Of a DNA stretch of 64,000 nt, positions 52,514 through 61,685 are shown in pieces (within the stretch, counting starts at the first letter, position 1; each line of letters starts with the position of its first letter). The DNA is from an uncultured Chryseobacterium sp. GTDB lineage: Bacteria; Bacteroidota; Bacteroidia; Flavobacteriales; Weeksellaceae. The position numbers and the translations under genes are program-made. The stretch lies in contig CAJYXJ010000039.1 in the NCBI GenBank assembly GCA_913778085.1, positions 1 to 64,000 of the forward strand. Reading direction: 5' to 3'. The notes beneath the pieces were generated by a model. The model was given only the letters and a program-made list of their open reading frames with translations, searched no databases and was not told the DNA's origin.

Positions 52514-53911
52514 ATGTCAGGACATTACGAAGCTCCGATAAGGGAACCTCTAATTATTGGTCACAAAACTTATCACGATATCACGGAAGATATTGCACGA
52601 CCTATCGAAGAAAGAGCAGGCAAACTATGGTGGATTTCACTATATGCAGCCCTGGTTCTATTCATCTACGGATTCGGGTGTATCGCCTACACGATCGGAA
52701 CAGGTATTGGAGCATGGGGACTTAACAGAACTATTAACTGGGGTTGGGATATCACTAACTTTGTATGGTGGGTAGGTATCGGTCACGCCGGAACACTAAT
52801 CTCAGCGGTATTATTATTATTTAGACAGCGTTGGAGAATGTCTGTAAACCGATCTGCGGAGGCGATGACGATCTTTGCGGTAGTACAGGCAGCGATCTTC
52901 CCAGTTATTCACATGGGTAGAGTTTGGGTAGGATATTGGGTATTCCCTTTACCGAACCAGTTCGGTTCTCTTTGGGGGAACTTCAACTCTCCGCTGCTTT
53001 GGGACGTATTTGCAATCTCCACATATTTCTCAGTATCTACGGTATTCTGGTTCATGGGACTGATTCCTGACTTTGCAATGATCAGAGACAGAGCAAAAAC
53101 ACCTTGGACTAAAAAGATTTATACATTCCTGGCTTTCGGTTGGGGAGGTAAAGCAAAACACTGGCAGAGATTCGAAGAGCTTTCTTTGGTTCTTGCAGGT
53201 TTGGCGACACCACTTGTATTCTCGGTACACACCACGGTATCATTTGACTTCGCCACATCGGTAATTAAAGGATGGCACTCTACGATCTATCCTCCTTACT
53301 TCGTTGCCGGTGCAATCTTCTCAGGATTCGCGATGGTACAGACGCTTTTGCTTGTTGCAAGAAAAGTTTGTCACCTTGAAGACTACATCACCATGTACCA
53401 TATTGAAATTATGAACATCGTAATCATCTTAACCGGTGGTATGGTAACGGTAGCTTATGCTACGGAATATTTCATCGGATGGTATTCGGGATCAAGATTT
53501 GAAGATTTTACCTATCTTTCTCCGGGTGCTGCCGTAGGTCCTTACTGGTGGGCATTCTGGTCACTGATCATCTGTAACCTTGTTGTTCCTGCTTCTTTCT
53601 GGTTCAAAAAACTGAGAACGAATATTATCTGGACATTCATCGTTGCTTTGATCATCAACATCGGGATGTGGTTCGAGCGTTTCGACATTATCGTAATTAA
53701 CCTTTCAAGAGACTACTTGCCTGGATCTTGGACGATGTTTAAGCCGACCATCATTGATGTGGGGGTATATTTAGGAACAATCGGGTTCTTCTCCGTATTA
53801 TTCTTATTGTACGCAAGAACATTCCCTGTAATCGCACAGGCCGAATTAAAATCGATTTTGAAAATCTCAGGTGAAACTTATAAAGCAAAAGAAGGAGATG
53901 AGCACCACTAA
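52514..53911 (+). CDS. actC: Alternative complex III quinol-binding membrane subunit ActC (NrfD family)
   Basis: 465 residues, NrfD/PsrC family, with about ten membrane helices. It begins with a soluble N-terminus (EAPIREPLIIGHKTYHDITEDI). The conserved helix segments include WWVGIGHAGTLISAVLLLFRQRWR and AVVQAAIFPVIHMGRVWV, where His and Arg/Asp residues sit near the quinol pocket. It is paralogous in fold to ActF. The last 14 bases overlap actD. Confidence 0.95.
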   Translation: MSGHYEAPIREPLIIGHKTYHDITEDIARPIEERAGKLWWISLYAALVLFIYGFGCIAYTIGTGIGAWGLNRTINWGWDITNFVWWVGIGHAGTLISAVLLLFRQRWRMSVNRSAEAMTIFAVVQAAIFPVIHMGRVWVGYWVFPLPNQFGSLWGNFNSPLLWDVFAISTYFSVSTVFWFMGLIPDFAMIRDRAKTPWTKKIYTFLAFGWGGKAKHWQRFEELSLVLAGLATPLVFSVHTTVSFDFATSVIKGWHSTIYPPYFVAGAIFSGFAMVQTLLLVARKVCHLEDYITMYHIEIMNIVIILTGGMVTVAYATEYFIGWYSGSRFEDFTYLSPGAAVGPYWWAFWSLIICNLVVPASFWFKKLRTNIIWTFIVALIINIGMWFERFDIIVINLSRDYLPGSWTMFKPTIIDVGVYLGTIGFFSVLFLLYARTFPVIAQAELKSILKISGETYKAKEGDEHH

Positions 53912-54419
53912 AATTGTATACGGACTTTATGCCGACGACGACGATTTGATGAACGGCGTTAAGGCATTCAACGATAAAGGAATCGCAATTAACGAAGTAT
54001 ATACTCCGTTTCCGGTTCACGGGCTAGACAAAGCTTTAGGTTTAAAGAAAACAAGAATTTCCGATGCCGCCTTTCTTTACGCTCTATATGGGGTAACGAT
54101 CGGAGCTACTTTAACCTGGTACGTCATGAACCACGACTGGCCTCAGAATATCGGTGGTAAACCGGCTTTCGACTGGGCTCACAACATGCCGGCATTCGTA
54201 GTACCGATGTTCGAGCTTATGGTATTCTGTGCCGCCCACATGATGTCATTAACGTTCCTGGTAAGAAACAAAATGTATCCCGGAGCACCGGCACAAAACC
54301 CGGATCCGAGAACAACGGATGATAAATTCATGATGGAATTTGTAACTGAGGATGTAGAATCCGTAAAGCAGTTGCTTATTGAAACGGGAGTTGAAGAAAT
54401 AACGGTTAAAGATGCTTAA
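53898..54419 (+). CDS. actD: Alternative complex III subunit ActD (DUF3341)
   Basis: 173 residues from the ATG at 53898, inside the end of actC; a GTG at 53871 is rejected. The soluble N-terminal domain begins MSTTKIVYGLYADDDDLM. Two membrane helices follow (about residues 55-75 and 100-125), and a basic loop ends in a C-terminal segment FVTEDVESVKQLLIETG. ActD is a membrane subunit with no cofactors. The actE start overlaps its stop. Confidence 0.94.
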   Translation: MSTTKIVYGLYADDDDLMNGVKAFNDKGIAINEVYTPFPVHGLDKALGLKKTRISDAAFLYALYGVTIGATLTWYVMNHDWPQNIGGKPAFDWAHNMPAFVVPMFELMVFCAAHMMSLTFLVRNKMYPGAPAQNPDPRTTDDKFMMEFVTEDVESVKQLLIETGVEEITVKDA

Positions 54420-54420
54420 A

Positions 54421-55152
54421 ATGAAAAAGAATGTATTAAGAATTACAGCAGTTTTAGGTTTAACAACCATTTTACTTAACTCTTGCGGACCGAAAGACAA
54501 TACACCGCTGGTTTATTTCCCGGACATGTATTTCCCGGTAGCTTATGATCCTTTGATGAAAGCGCAGGATGCTTATTCGGATCATGAGAATGAAATCCCG
54601 GCTTTCGTAAGAAATAACGGAGCTACAGGGCTTACCCCGGTAGAAGGATCTGTTGCACAGAACAAAGACGGTATTTTTGAAGAAGCCTTGCTTCCTAAAA
54701 ACCCGGATCAATATAACGCAGGTTACGATGCTTCCAAAACAATCACTACTTCTCCTTTGAATCCTGCCAATGCAGCAAAGGATCTTGAAAGAGGGAAAAA
54801 CCTTTTTGAAAAGACCTGTGGCGCTTGTCACGGTGTAGGTGGAGACGGACAGGGGCCGATCGTACAATCCGGAGCATTCTCCGGTGTGCCGAACTATGCT
54901 GACAGAGAAATTACTGTAGGATCTGTTCATTATGTAATAACAAACGGTAGAAACGCGATGGGATCGTATGCTGGCCAGCTGAATGCGGGAGACCGATGGA
55001 GAGTAGCCATGTATGTGATCAATGCCTTCAAAAAAGGTGCTGCCGCTCCTGCTGCTGCAACCGCTACGGCTACAGCCACTACGGCATCTGCAACTGCAGC
55101 CCCGGCTACTGCTGCAGCGAAACCAGAAACGACTACCGAAACTAAAAAATAA
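54421..55152 (+). CDS. actE: Alternative complex III monohaem cytochrome c lipoprotein ActE
   Basis: 243 residues from the ATG at 54421; an ATG at 54412, overlapping the actD stop, is nearly as good. The lipoprotein signal ends in LLNSCGPKDN, so Cys lipidation is expected. The single haem site is CGACHGVGGDGQGP, and the axial Met is probably in GRNAMGSYAGQL. The last 40 residues are an Ala/Thr/Pro-rich linker with repeated ATATAT-like stretches. It carries electrons from the complex to a terminal oxidase or soluble cytochrome. It is followed by actF 8 bases later. Confidence 0.93.
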   Translation: MKKNVLRITAVLGLTTILLNSCGPKDNTPLVYFPDMYFPVAYDPLMKAQDAYSDHENEIPAFVRNNGATGLTPVEGSVAQNKDGIFEEALLPKNPDQYNAGYDASKTITTSPLNPANAAKDLERGKNLFEKTCGACHGVGGDGQGPIVQSGAFSGVPNYADREITVGSVHYVITNGRNAMGSYAGQLNAGDRWRVAMYVINAFKKGAAAPAAATATATATTASATAAPATAAAKPETTTETKK

Positions 55153-55160
55153 GAAAAGAA

Positions 55161-56492
55161 ATGTATAGTTTTTCACCAAAATTAAAATCAACTTCTATAA
55201 TCCTTCTTGTTGTAGGTTTAGTTCTGTTTGGTATCGGTTTCTTTTTAAATAAAGGAATTTCTACAGAAAAAATAGAACATATGATGGAAGCGGTACATGC
55301 TTCAGGTCATGACGCTCCTACGCACTCAAGTGAAATGGTAGGTCCTCAGGATCATGCGGCTCACCTTGAGCACGCTGAACTTCAGGTACACAACCAGCCT
55401 TTAGCGGCCATACATTTTGTAGCTGTATTTTTCTTCGGCGTAAGCTGCTGCGTATTGTTCTTCTACTCTATTCAGCATGCGGCCCACGCAGGATGGCCGA
55501 TCATCATTACCCGGGTAATGGAAGCTATTGCTTCTTACATTCCTTACGGTGGAGCAATCCTGATCATCCTGATGCTATTGAACATTACCCACCAGGGACA
55601 TCTTTTCCACTGGATGGATCCGGAGCTTACCGATCCTGAGTCACCTCATTTTGATGTGATCCTGTTTGAAAAGAGAATCTTCTTAAATATTCCTTTTTAT
55701 GCCGTAAGAACGTTTATCTATGTACTGGGTGCTTCTTTCTTCGCATGGAAACTGAAGGCTCAGTCTAAGAAAGTAGACGAAACAAAATCAAGAACCGAGT
55801 ATCAGATGCTTTACAGATGGGCAGTAGGATATATCGCATTCTTCGGTTTTGCTTCTGCAGCCTGGGCTTGGGACTGGTTGATGTCTATCGACCCACACTG
55901 GTACTCTACCATGTATATCTGGTATTCTATGGTGAGCTGCCTTTCAAGTGGTATTGCAGTAATCATCCTTTTAAGTGTTTATTTAAAGAAGAATGGATTC
56001 CTTCCTCAGTTCAATGATAACCACTTACACGATTTAGGAGTATTCTTATTCGCTACAAGTATGCTCTGGACATATACCTGGTTTGCACAGTTCATGCTGT
56101 ACTGGTATGCGAATATCCCGGAAGAGGTAAATTACTTCTTCGGAAGATTCCAGCACTACTCTCCTACTTTCTTACCGATGCTGATCGTAAACTTCTTATT
56201 ACCATTATTGGTATTGGTGAGCAGCAGCATTAAAAGAAACTACAAGGTGGTTACCATCATGGCTATCGTAGTGATCTGCGGTCACATCCTCGATTACTTC
56301 AACATGGTAATGCCCGGAACGGTAGGACCATACTGGAAAACCCCTGAAGTATTTATCCTGATTTTAGGAGCGCTTCTTTTCGTAGTTGGATTGTTTATGT
56401 TTACCGTGCTTTCCGCATTATCTAAACTTAAGCTTATCCCTACAGGAAACCCTTACCTACACGAATCTGAAATTTATGAGTATCCTTTCTAA
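55161..56492 (+). CDS. actF: Alternative complex III membrane subunit ActF (NrfD-like)
   Basis: 443 residues with about ten membrane helices. The first helix (STSIILLVVGLVLFGIGFFL) is followed by a periplasmic-type His-rich loop (HASGHDAPTHSSEMVG...HLEHAELQVHN). Later helices include SAAWAWDWLMSIDPHWYSTMYIWY, a segment conserved in ActF, and LWTYTWFAQFMLYWYANIPEE. It completes the complex. It ends the operon at a strong terminator; terminal-oxidase genes often follow in other genomes but none is present here. Confidence 0.95.
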   Translation: MYSFSPKLKSTSIILLVVGLVLFGIGFFLNKGISTEKIEHMMEAVHASGHDAPTHSSEMVGPQDHAAHLEHAELQVHNQPLAAIHFVAVFFFGVSCCVLFFYSIQHAAHAGWPIIITRVMEAIASYIPYGGAILIILMLLNITHQGHLFHWMDPELTDPESPHFDVILFEKRIFLNIPFYAVRTFIYVLGASFFAWKLKAQSKKVDETKSRTEYQMLYRWAVGYIAFFGFASAAWAWDWLMSIDPHWYSTMYIWYSMVSCLSSGIAVIILLSVYLKKNGFLPQFNDNHLHDLGVFLFATSMLWTYTWFAQFMLYWYANIPEEVNYFFGRFQHYSPTFLPMLIVNFLLPLLVLVSSSIKRNYKVVTIMAIVVICGHILDYFNMVMPGTVGPYWKTPEVFILILGALLFVVGLFMFTVLSALSKLKLIPTGNPYLHESEIYEYPF

Positions 56493-56516
56493 GGGAACTG
56501 ATAATGAGATATAATT

Positions 56517-56549
56517 AAAAGACTGATCAAACCGATCAGTCTTTTTTTT
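56517..56549 (+). terminator. Intrinsic terminator of the alternative complex III operon
   Basis: An AAAAGACTGATC/GATCAGTCTTTT stem (56517-56528 with 56534-56545) runs into eight T residues. Confidence 0.9.
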
Positions 56550-56655
56550 GCTGGAATAAAAAAATTTTAAAGGATGGTGCAACCTTTTTCCGTTTTTAGC
56601 TGTCTTAGTATTAAGAACTGATTTTAATTCAAATATTAATTTTAAATCCAACACC

Positions 56656-57666
56656 ATGAAGAAGATTTTCTTTTTATTTTTCTACGTCTTATTATTCCAG
56701 GTCGCCCATGCGCAAACCATTACCTTTATTTCTGAAAAAACCAATAAGCCTTTACCAAAAGTATCCGTTTTCGGGAAAGACGGAAGCATTGTAGCATTCT
56801 CGGATATTGACGGTAAAATCAATAAACAATCCTTAAAGCCGGAGCAGGAAAAATTTCAGCTGGTATATGATAATATCTCTGTCGCCACATTAGCCTACTC
56901 GGATTTTAATCAGGAGGTGATTAAAATCAATGACCGGATTAAAGACATTGAGACGGTTGTTATTAAAAAGGAGAAACCGGCAAAATATATTTTTGTGAAA
57001 GGAAACTTCAACGCCTATGTTACCCTTAACAATAAATTGAATTCCTACACAGATGGAATTGTAACTTATATTTTTGATAACAAGACCAGAAAGCTGAAAA
57101 GCATGCAAGTTGAACAATACAGGATCTTCAGGCTGGAGAATGCAGAAATGGACCGTAAAAAACTTTCTTCCTGGGATTACGGAATGTTTTTAAAAATTCC
57201 GAAACTAAAAAACATCGAAAATGTTGATAAGTACAGAAGCATGAAAGATGTTGTTTTCAAAGAAATGAAAAGCGAAAAGAAAGACCAGATCGAACTATCC
57301 CAGATAACCAATGATGAAGAAATTGGATTATTCGGATACCGTATTTCTGATGCTAAAAATGTTCTGAATCTTGCCTTTGTCCCAAATTCACGAAAAGAAC
57401 TCAGAGATCTTCTGGAATACAGCCGTACCGAATTTCTGAAATTAAAACATAAAAGCGAACCTCAATATAACGACATTGCCATTTACAACAATTTTTATCC
57501 TATTGATATAGACTTCGGTAATGAGAAAATGGAGAAAATGCAGTTTGACATCAACAGCAGCCACTATACTTCAAAATATTGGGAAGACCCTGCTTTCCCA
57601 AACATGCAGCCGGTTTTCAGCAGCTTTTTCAAAGAAGATCTAAAAGAAAAACCCAATCAAAAGTAA
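56656..57666 (+). CDS. Exported protein with carboxypeptidase-regulatory-like N-domain, paralogue 1
   Basis: 336 residues with signal peptide MKKIFFLFFYVLLFQVAHAQ. Residues about 22-90 resemble a carboxypeptidase-regulatory-like domain (NKPLPKVSVFGKDGSIVAFSDIDGKI), usual in Bacteroidota surface proteins. The remaining 245 residues form an uncharacterised domain. Its recognisable blocks are KGNFNAYVTLNNKLNSYTDGIVTYIFD and a closing YTSKYWEDPAFPNMQ. A shorter tandem paralogue follows at 57892. There is no T9SS tail and no lipobox. Function is unknown. Confidence 0.8.
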   Translation: MKKIFFLFFYVLLFQVAHAQTITFISEKTNKPLPKVSVFGKDGSIVAFSDIDGKINKQSLKPEQEKFQLVYDNISVATLAYSDFNQEVIKINDRIKDIETVVIKKEKPAKYIFVKGNFNAYVTLNNKLNSYTDGIVTYIFDNKTRKLKSMQVEQYRIFRLENAEMDRKKLSSWDYGMFLKIPKLKNIENVDKYRSMKDVVFKEMKSEKKDQIELSQITNDEEIGLFGYRISDAKNVLNLAFVPNSRKELRDLLEYSRTEFLKLKHKSEPQYNDIAIYNNFYPIDIDFGNEKMEKMQFDINSSHYTSKYWEDPAFPNMQPVFSSFFKEDLKEKPNQK

Positions 57667-57771
57667 TAGGCCTGCCTTTTCAGCATTTAATTTTAAAAAA
57701 TGTTCCGAAGAGATTTTCTAAATACCTAAAATTTTAAATATCCTTGTATAGAATACATCGGAATATAACTG

Positions 57772-57803
57772 AAAAGACTGATGATGTTCATCGGTCTTTT
57801 TTA
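57772..57803 (+). terminator. Intrinsic terminator after paralogue 1
   Basis: An AAAAGACTGATGA/TCATCGGTCTTTT stem with a short loop, followed by TTTATT. Its stem sequence resembles that of the terminator at 56517. Confidence 0.8.
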
Positions 57804-57891
57804 TTAACAATAAAATATTTATTTTTTGAAACCTTTTTGATTTTAAAGCTGTCCTTATAAATATACATCAATCACCAATAAAGAATATCCT

Positions 57892-58794
57892 ATGAAAAAA
57901 AGTACACTGCTATTCTTAATGATCACATTGTACAGCCTGATCCATGCACAGAGCATCACCTCCGTTTCTGAGAAAATCGATTTATCACTGCCAAAAGTTT
58001 CTATGGCTTACGATTTCGATCAGCCCATCACTAAAATCAATAACCCGGCAAAAGACATTGATACTATACCCATCAGAAGAAATAAACCCGGGAAGTACCT
58101 CTATATGAAAGGAAACTTTACAACTTATGCCACGCTCAACAACACCATCAACGGATATGCCGATGGAATTATCACCTATATTTTTGACCGTAAAACCAAA
58201 AAACTTAAAAGCACCCGGATTGAACAATACCGTATTTTCAGAATGCCGAAACCAGAATGGGATCCCCAGAAATTTTCTTCCTGGGATTATGCCATTTATA
58301 TGCATGTTCCTCGAATGAAAGGATTGGTAAATATTAACTCACACAAAAAGACCAAAAACCCGGTTTTCTATAAATCGGAGAATGGAAAAAGAGATAAAAT
58401 TGAAATAAAAGAAGAACGCCTTCAGGAAAAGGGCTTCGCAATATTGGGCTACCATCTTTTTGATGTCAGACACAGTACCGATATTATCTATACCGGAAAT
58501 TCCAGAAAACAACCAGAAGATCTGCTGGAATATAAGGAAAGTTCTTCCATGAAGGTGAAATACAAAAACGAACCGATGTATAATATCGTCAATGTCTTTA
58601 CTAATTTCTATCCGACAGCTGTTGATTCCGACGACAATAAGAATACGAATAAAATAAAGTTTGATATCAACCAAAGCTGTTATACCGCAGAATATTGGAA
58701 AGATCCTTCTTTTCCGAATATGCAGTCTGCGCTTAATGCTTTCCTGAAAGAAGAATTAATAGAAAAGCAAAATATAAATTCACTTAATACATAA
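57892..58794 (+). CDS. Exported protein, tandem paralogue 2 lacking the N-terminal regulatory-like domain
   Basis: 300 residues with signal peptide MKKSTLLFLMITLYSLIHAQ. It aligns with the gene at 56656 over its whole length except for a gap of about 36 residues, right where the carboxypeptidase-regulatory-like domain should be. Shared blocks include the LPKVS opening, KGNFTTYATLNNTINGYADGIITYIFDRKTKKLKS, FSSWDYAIYM and SCYTAEYWKDPSFPNMQ. Divergence is high, so duplication is not recent. It is followed 28 bases later by the GLPGLI gene. Function is unknown. Confidence 0.8.
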   Translation: MKKSTLLFLMITLYSLIHAQSITSVSEKIDLSLPKVSMAYDFDQPITKINNPAKDIDTIPIRRNKPGKYLYMKGNFTTYATLNNTINGYADGIITYIFDRKTKKLKSTRIEQYRIFRMPKPEWDPQKFSSWDYAIYMHVPRMKGLVNINSHKKTKNPVFYKSENGKRDKIEIKEERLQEKGFAILGYHLFDVRHSTDIIYTGNSRKQPEDLLEYKESSSMKVKYKNEPMYNIVNVFTNFYPTAVDSDDNKNTNKIKFDINQSCYTAEYWKDPSFPNMQSALNAFLKEELIEKQNINSLNT

Positions 58795-58822
58795 ATAAAA
58801 TTTAAACTCAAAAACTTCTGTC

Positions 58823-59692
58823 ATGAAAAAAGTACTTCAGATCATTCTTGCAACAACCATTGTTTTACTCAATGCACAGAATTCGGCAAACCGGTTTTTC
58901 TATGAATTAACCTATAAACCCAATAAGGATTCTGCTAAGCTGGAAAAAGAAATGATGGTTTTAGATATTGATCAGAACAGATCCCTCTATCAATCCTATA
59001 CAAACATTCAGATGGATTCGATAGCAAATGTAATTATAAAAGAAGCTTCAAATACGGGATTCCCGGATTTCAAGAGAATGGGTAATAGACGTACGCAATT
59101 TATGCATCAGATTGCAAAAAGCTACCCGATCCATGAAGTGCTGTATAAGGACCGCATTGGCATGGATTATTATTCCTACCGCGAAAATCCAAGCCTGATC
59201 TGGAAAATTTCAGAGGAGAAACAAAAAATAGGGATCTATAATACACAGAAAGCAACAACCGATTTCGGCGGAAGAAAATGGATCGCCTGGTTTACCACAG
59301 AAATCCCTTTCCAAGACGGGCCATATAAATTTTACGGGCTGCCGGGATTAATTGTAAAAATCGGCGATGAAGCAGGGAACTATTCCTGGGAACTGAAAGA
59401 CAACAGGAAAACAGATCATATCGCGGAAGCTTCAGCGGTAGAAGGATTAATGAAACAGACTGGACTATTTGTTTCCAAAGAAATCACAAAAGAAAAGTTT
59501 ACGGAAAAATACAACCAACATAAAAAAGATCCCCTTGCAGGGATCAGACAGATGATGGGCCAGATTCCCTCAGATGTAAAAATATCTGATGACTTCTCCC
59601 TGTCGAAAGAAATGAGGGATGCAGAAAAACAAATGAAGGAACACATTGCGAAAAACAACAACAGCATTGAGCTTGCCGTTACGAATAAATAA
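58823..59692 (+). CDS. GLPGLI family protein
   Basis: 289 residues with signal peptide MKKVLQIILATTIVLLNAQ. The family name motif appears as KFYGLPGLIVKI near residue 175, preceded by AWFTTEIPFQDGPY. Length and layout fit TIGR01200, a Bacteroidota-only family of exported proteins, often with several copies per genome. No function is established for the family. It probably shares a transcript with the upstream paralogue gene (28-bp gap, no terminator). Confidence 0.9.
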   Translation: MKKVLQIILATTIVLLNAQNSANRFFYELTYKPNKDSAKLEKEMMVLDIDQNRSLYQSYTNIQMDSIANVIIKEASNTGFPDFKRMGNRRTQFMHQIAKSYPIHEVLYKDRIGMDYYSYRENPSLIWKISEEKQKIGIYNTQKATTDFGGRKWIAWFTTEIPFQDGPYKFYGLPGLIVKIGDEAGNYSWELKDNRKTDHIAEASAVEGLMKQTGLFVSKEITKEKFTEKYNQHKKDPLAGIRQMMGQIPSDVKISDDFSLSKEMRDAEKQMKEHIAKNNNSIELAVTNK

Positions 59693-59730
59693 AAAGAAAA
59701 TAAAAACACGTACACATAAACGGTTTTTAC

Positions 59731-59738
59731 TAAATTTG
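59731..59738 (+). promoter_or_regulatory. -7 element TAAATTTG for the 59.8 kb lipoprotein and apt
   Basis: An exact TAnnTTTG match 17 bases before the ATG at 59755. Confidence 0.6.
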
Positions 59739-59754
59739 TGGCAAACGGAAAAAA

Positions 59755-60960
59755 ATGAAAAAATTGTCCTTTCTACTCATCTTCAGCCTGTTGCTTTTTA
59801 CAGCATGCAAGAAAGATCATGTAGATGCTACCAATACCAAAACTTTACAGTCGAGTATCAACGATATGACGGCAAGTCTTCCTACCATTAAACAGATCAA
59901 ATTTAATGAAGCACTTTATATCCTCAAAACTTTTGGAGTGGAGGCAGACGGCGATGTTGCGGAACTGAAAGCGCTCGGAAAGCTGATCGACGGAAAAAAA
60001 GTTCCTGAAATCATGGTCATGGCAGACCAGGTAGCCCAGAAAAACGGAATCGAATGGGCAAGTACCGCTCCACCATCTCTTGGAGAAATGAATATTTTCG
60101 GAGATGATAAAGCAAAAGAAAGTGATCCGAACGACATTAAAGCAAATTCTTTAAGTATTACAACAAGACCTACCGGCGATGACGGGCTGGGCGCACCTAC
60201 AGCGATCCAGATTATCCCAAGGCTGGTGGACAATGCGGGAAATCCCGTATCCTTTACAGGAGCCGGACTTGAAGCGACTCTGGAAGTCTTCAGCAACGGC
60301 ATAAAATTATTAACGGCAAAAAACTTAATGCAGGATAATAATTTCAAAGGATTTAATCTGAAATTCTCTTCCATTCCGGCAGCCAAAGTAATGGATAACA
60401 AAATAGACATCACCGTTTCCGTGAAAACAACGGCGAAAACATTCAAGATGACAAAAGTCGGATTGGACGTAAATCCTGACCTCCTGAAAGTTCCTGCTCC
60501 ACCTAAAGTGGATTCCCTGGCAGCTCCCCAGGATCCTGCGGTAATCGATCCGAACAATCCAAATGCCACGATCCCGGCAACCGGTACCGATCCCAATGCT
60601 ACGACCCCGGCCACAACCCCGGCTACCCCGAAGCAGCTGGCAGCAGATCCTAAAACAACGGTAACCGGATTTTTAAACAATGTTAGTGCTCAGAATCTGA
60701 AAGCAGCTTACAGTGCAGCCAGCAATCCAAACTGGGGAAGTTATGAATCATTTGCCAATCCTACTTCAGGTTTCGGATCGGTAAAAAACGTAAGTGTAAA
60801 AAATATTACCACCAATGCTGCCAATGCCAATTCAGCAAGCGTAAACGCAACCTATGACGTTACGGATAAAAGCGGTAAAACCACCGCTCTGAAAGTAACG
60901 TTCGGACTTAAAAATGTAAACGGAGACTGGAAAATTTCCAGCTACAGAATCAATCCATAA
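59755..60960 (+). CDS. Lipoprotein with Pro/Thr/Ala linker and C-terminal NTF2-like domain
   Basis: 401 residues. The lipoprotein signal is MKKLSFLLIFSLLLFTAC, with lipidation at Cys18 followed by KKDHVD. Residues about 25-240 are a domain I do not recognise. It contains IKFNEALYILKTFGVEADGD, DIKANSLSITTRPTGDDGLG and the SIPAAKVMDNKIDITVSV strand set. A low-complexity linker rich in Pro, Thr, Ala and Asn covers about residues 265-295. The last 100 residues look NTF2-like (KTTVTGFLNNVSAQNLKAAY, KVTFGLKNVNGDWKISSYRI). apt follows 5 bases later, so the two are co-transcribed. Confidence 0.8.
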   Translation: MKKLSFLLIFSLLLFTACKKDHVDATNTKTLQSSINDMTASLPTIKQIKFNEALYILKTFGVEADGDVAELKALGKLIDGKKVPEIMVMADQVAQKNGIEWASTAPPSLGEMNIFGDDKAKESDPNDIKANSLSITTRPTGDDGLGAPTAIQIIPRLVDNAGNPVSFTGAGLEATLEVFSNGIKLLTAKNLMQDNNFKGFNLKFSSIPAAKVMDNKIDITVSVKTTAKTFKMTKVGLDVNPDLLKVPAPPKVDSLAAPQDPAVIDPNNPNATIPATGTDPNATTPATTPATPKQLAADPKTTVTGFLNNVSAQNLKAAYSAASNPNWGSYESFANPTSGFGSVKNVSVKNITTNAANANSASVNATYDVTDKSGKTTALKVTFGLKNVNGDWKISSYRINP

Positions 60961-60965
60961 AAAGA

Positions 60966-61502
60966 ATGGCATCACAGGAATTAATCCGGAAACTGGAAGA
61001 CACTATAGAAAATATCCCCGACTTTCCGATCCCGGGAATTCAGTTTAAGGATATTTCCCCTGTTTTCCTGGATTCAAAGTTATATGAAGAAGTTATTGCA
61101 GATCTGGCAGCAGTGAGCAGAGGAAAAGTAGATGCCGTATGCGGAATTGAAAGCCGCGGTTATCTTTTCGGGATTGCCATTGCAGTCGCTCTGGAAGTTC
61201 CGTTCATCCTGATCAGGAAAGCAGGAAAACTGCCACCGCCGGTAATCTCGGAAAAATATGACCTGGAATACGGAAGCGCCGTGATCGAAACCCGCGAAGG
61301 GCAGATTAAACCCGGACAGAGAATTCTGATCCATGACGATTTGCTGGCTACCGGCGGAACGACCGAAGCAGCAGCCAAGTTGGTGGAAAAACAGGGCGCC
61401 ACGGTCGCACAATTCAGCTTCCTGATTGGTTTAAAAGACCTGAATGGAAAGGAAAAACTCAAAAAATTTAACGCGGAAGTTTATCATATTTTAGAATATT
61501 AA
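60966..61502 (+). CDS. apt: Adenine phosphoribosyltransferase
   Basis: A 178-residue purine salvage enzyme: adenine plus PRPP gives AMP and pyrophosphate. Motifs seen are FPIPGIQFKDISPVF near the N-terminus, GIESRGYLFGIAIA, the RKAGKLPPPVISEKYDLEYG loop and the PRPP-binding ILIHDDLLATGGTTEAAAK. Length is normal. It is the second gene of a unit headed by the lipoprotein at 59755 and ends at a terminator. Confidence 0.97.
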   Translation: MASQELIRKLEDTIENIPDFPIPGIQFKDISPVFLDSKLYEEVIADLAAVSRGKVDAVCGIESRGYLFGIAIAVALEVPFILIRKAGKLPPPVISEKYDLEYGSAVIETREGQIKPGQRILIHDDLLATGGTTEAAAKLVEKQGATVAQFSFLIGLKDLNGKEKLKKFNAEVYHILEY

Positions 61503-61521
61503 AACTTTTCACCATCTCTTC

Positions 61522-61560
61522 AAAAATGCTTTATGAATATACTTCATGAAGCATTTTTTG
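61522..61560 (+). terminator. Intrinsic terminator of apt
   Basis: A long imperfect hairpin, AAAATGCTTTATGAA against TTCATGAAGCATTTT (61523-61557), ends in TTTTTTG. Confidence 0.75.
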
Positions 61561-61632
61561 TAACGGAAAAACAGAATCCGGTAGCTGGCAACTCACATTT
61601 CGTAATATTTCGTCAATAATACGCAGAAAGTA

Positions 61633-61664
61633 TTTTGTAAATCATTCAGAAACAATTAAATTTG
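61633..61664 (+). promoter_or_regulatory. Full Bacteroidota promoter (-33 TTTTG, -7 TAAATTTG) for the YfgM-like gene and ribH
   Basis: The -33 element TTTTG (61633-61637) and the -7 element TAAATTTG (61657-61664) are 19 bp apart. This is the best complete match to the phylum consensus in the window. Confidence 0.65.
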
Positions 61665-61685
61665 CATTTCAATTTTTAACAATTT

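Noticed and set aside
54472-55191. 239-codon minus-strand open frame rich in Ser, Arg and Cys
   Set aside because: It is antisense to actE and reflects the complement of its Ala/Thr linker.
59916-60680. 254-codon minus-strand open frame
   Set aside because: It is antisense to the lipoprotein gene and has Ala/Val/Gly composition without domains.
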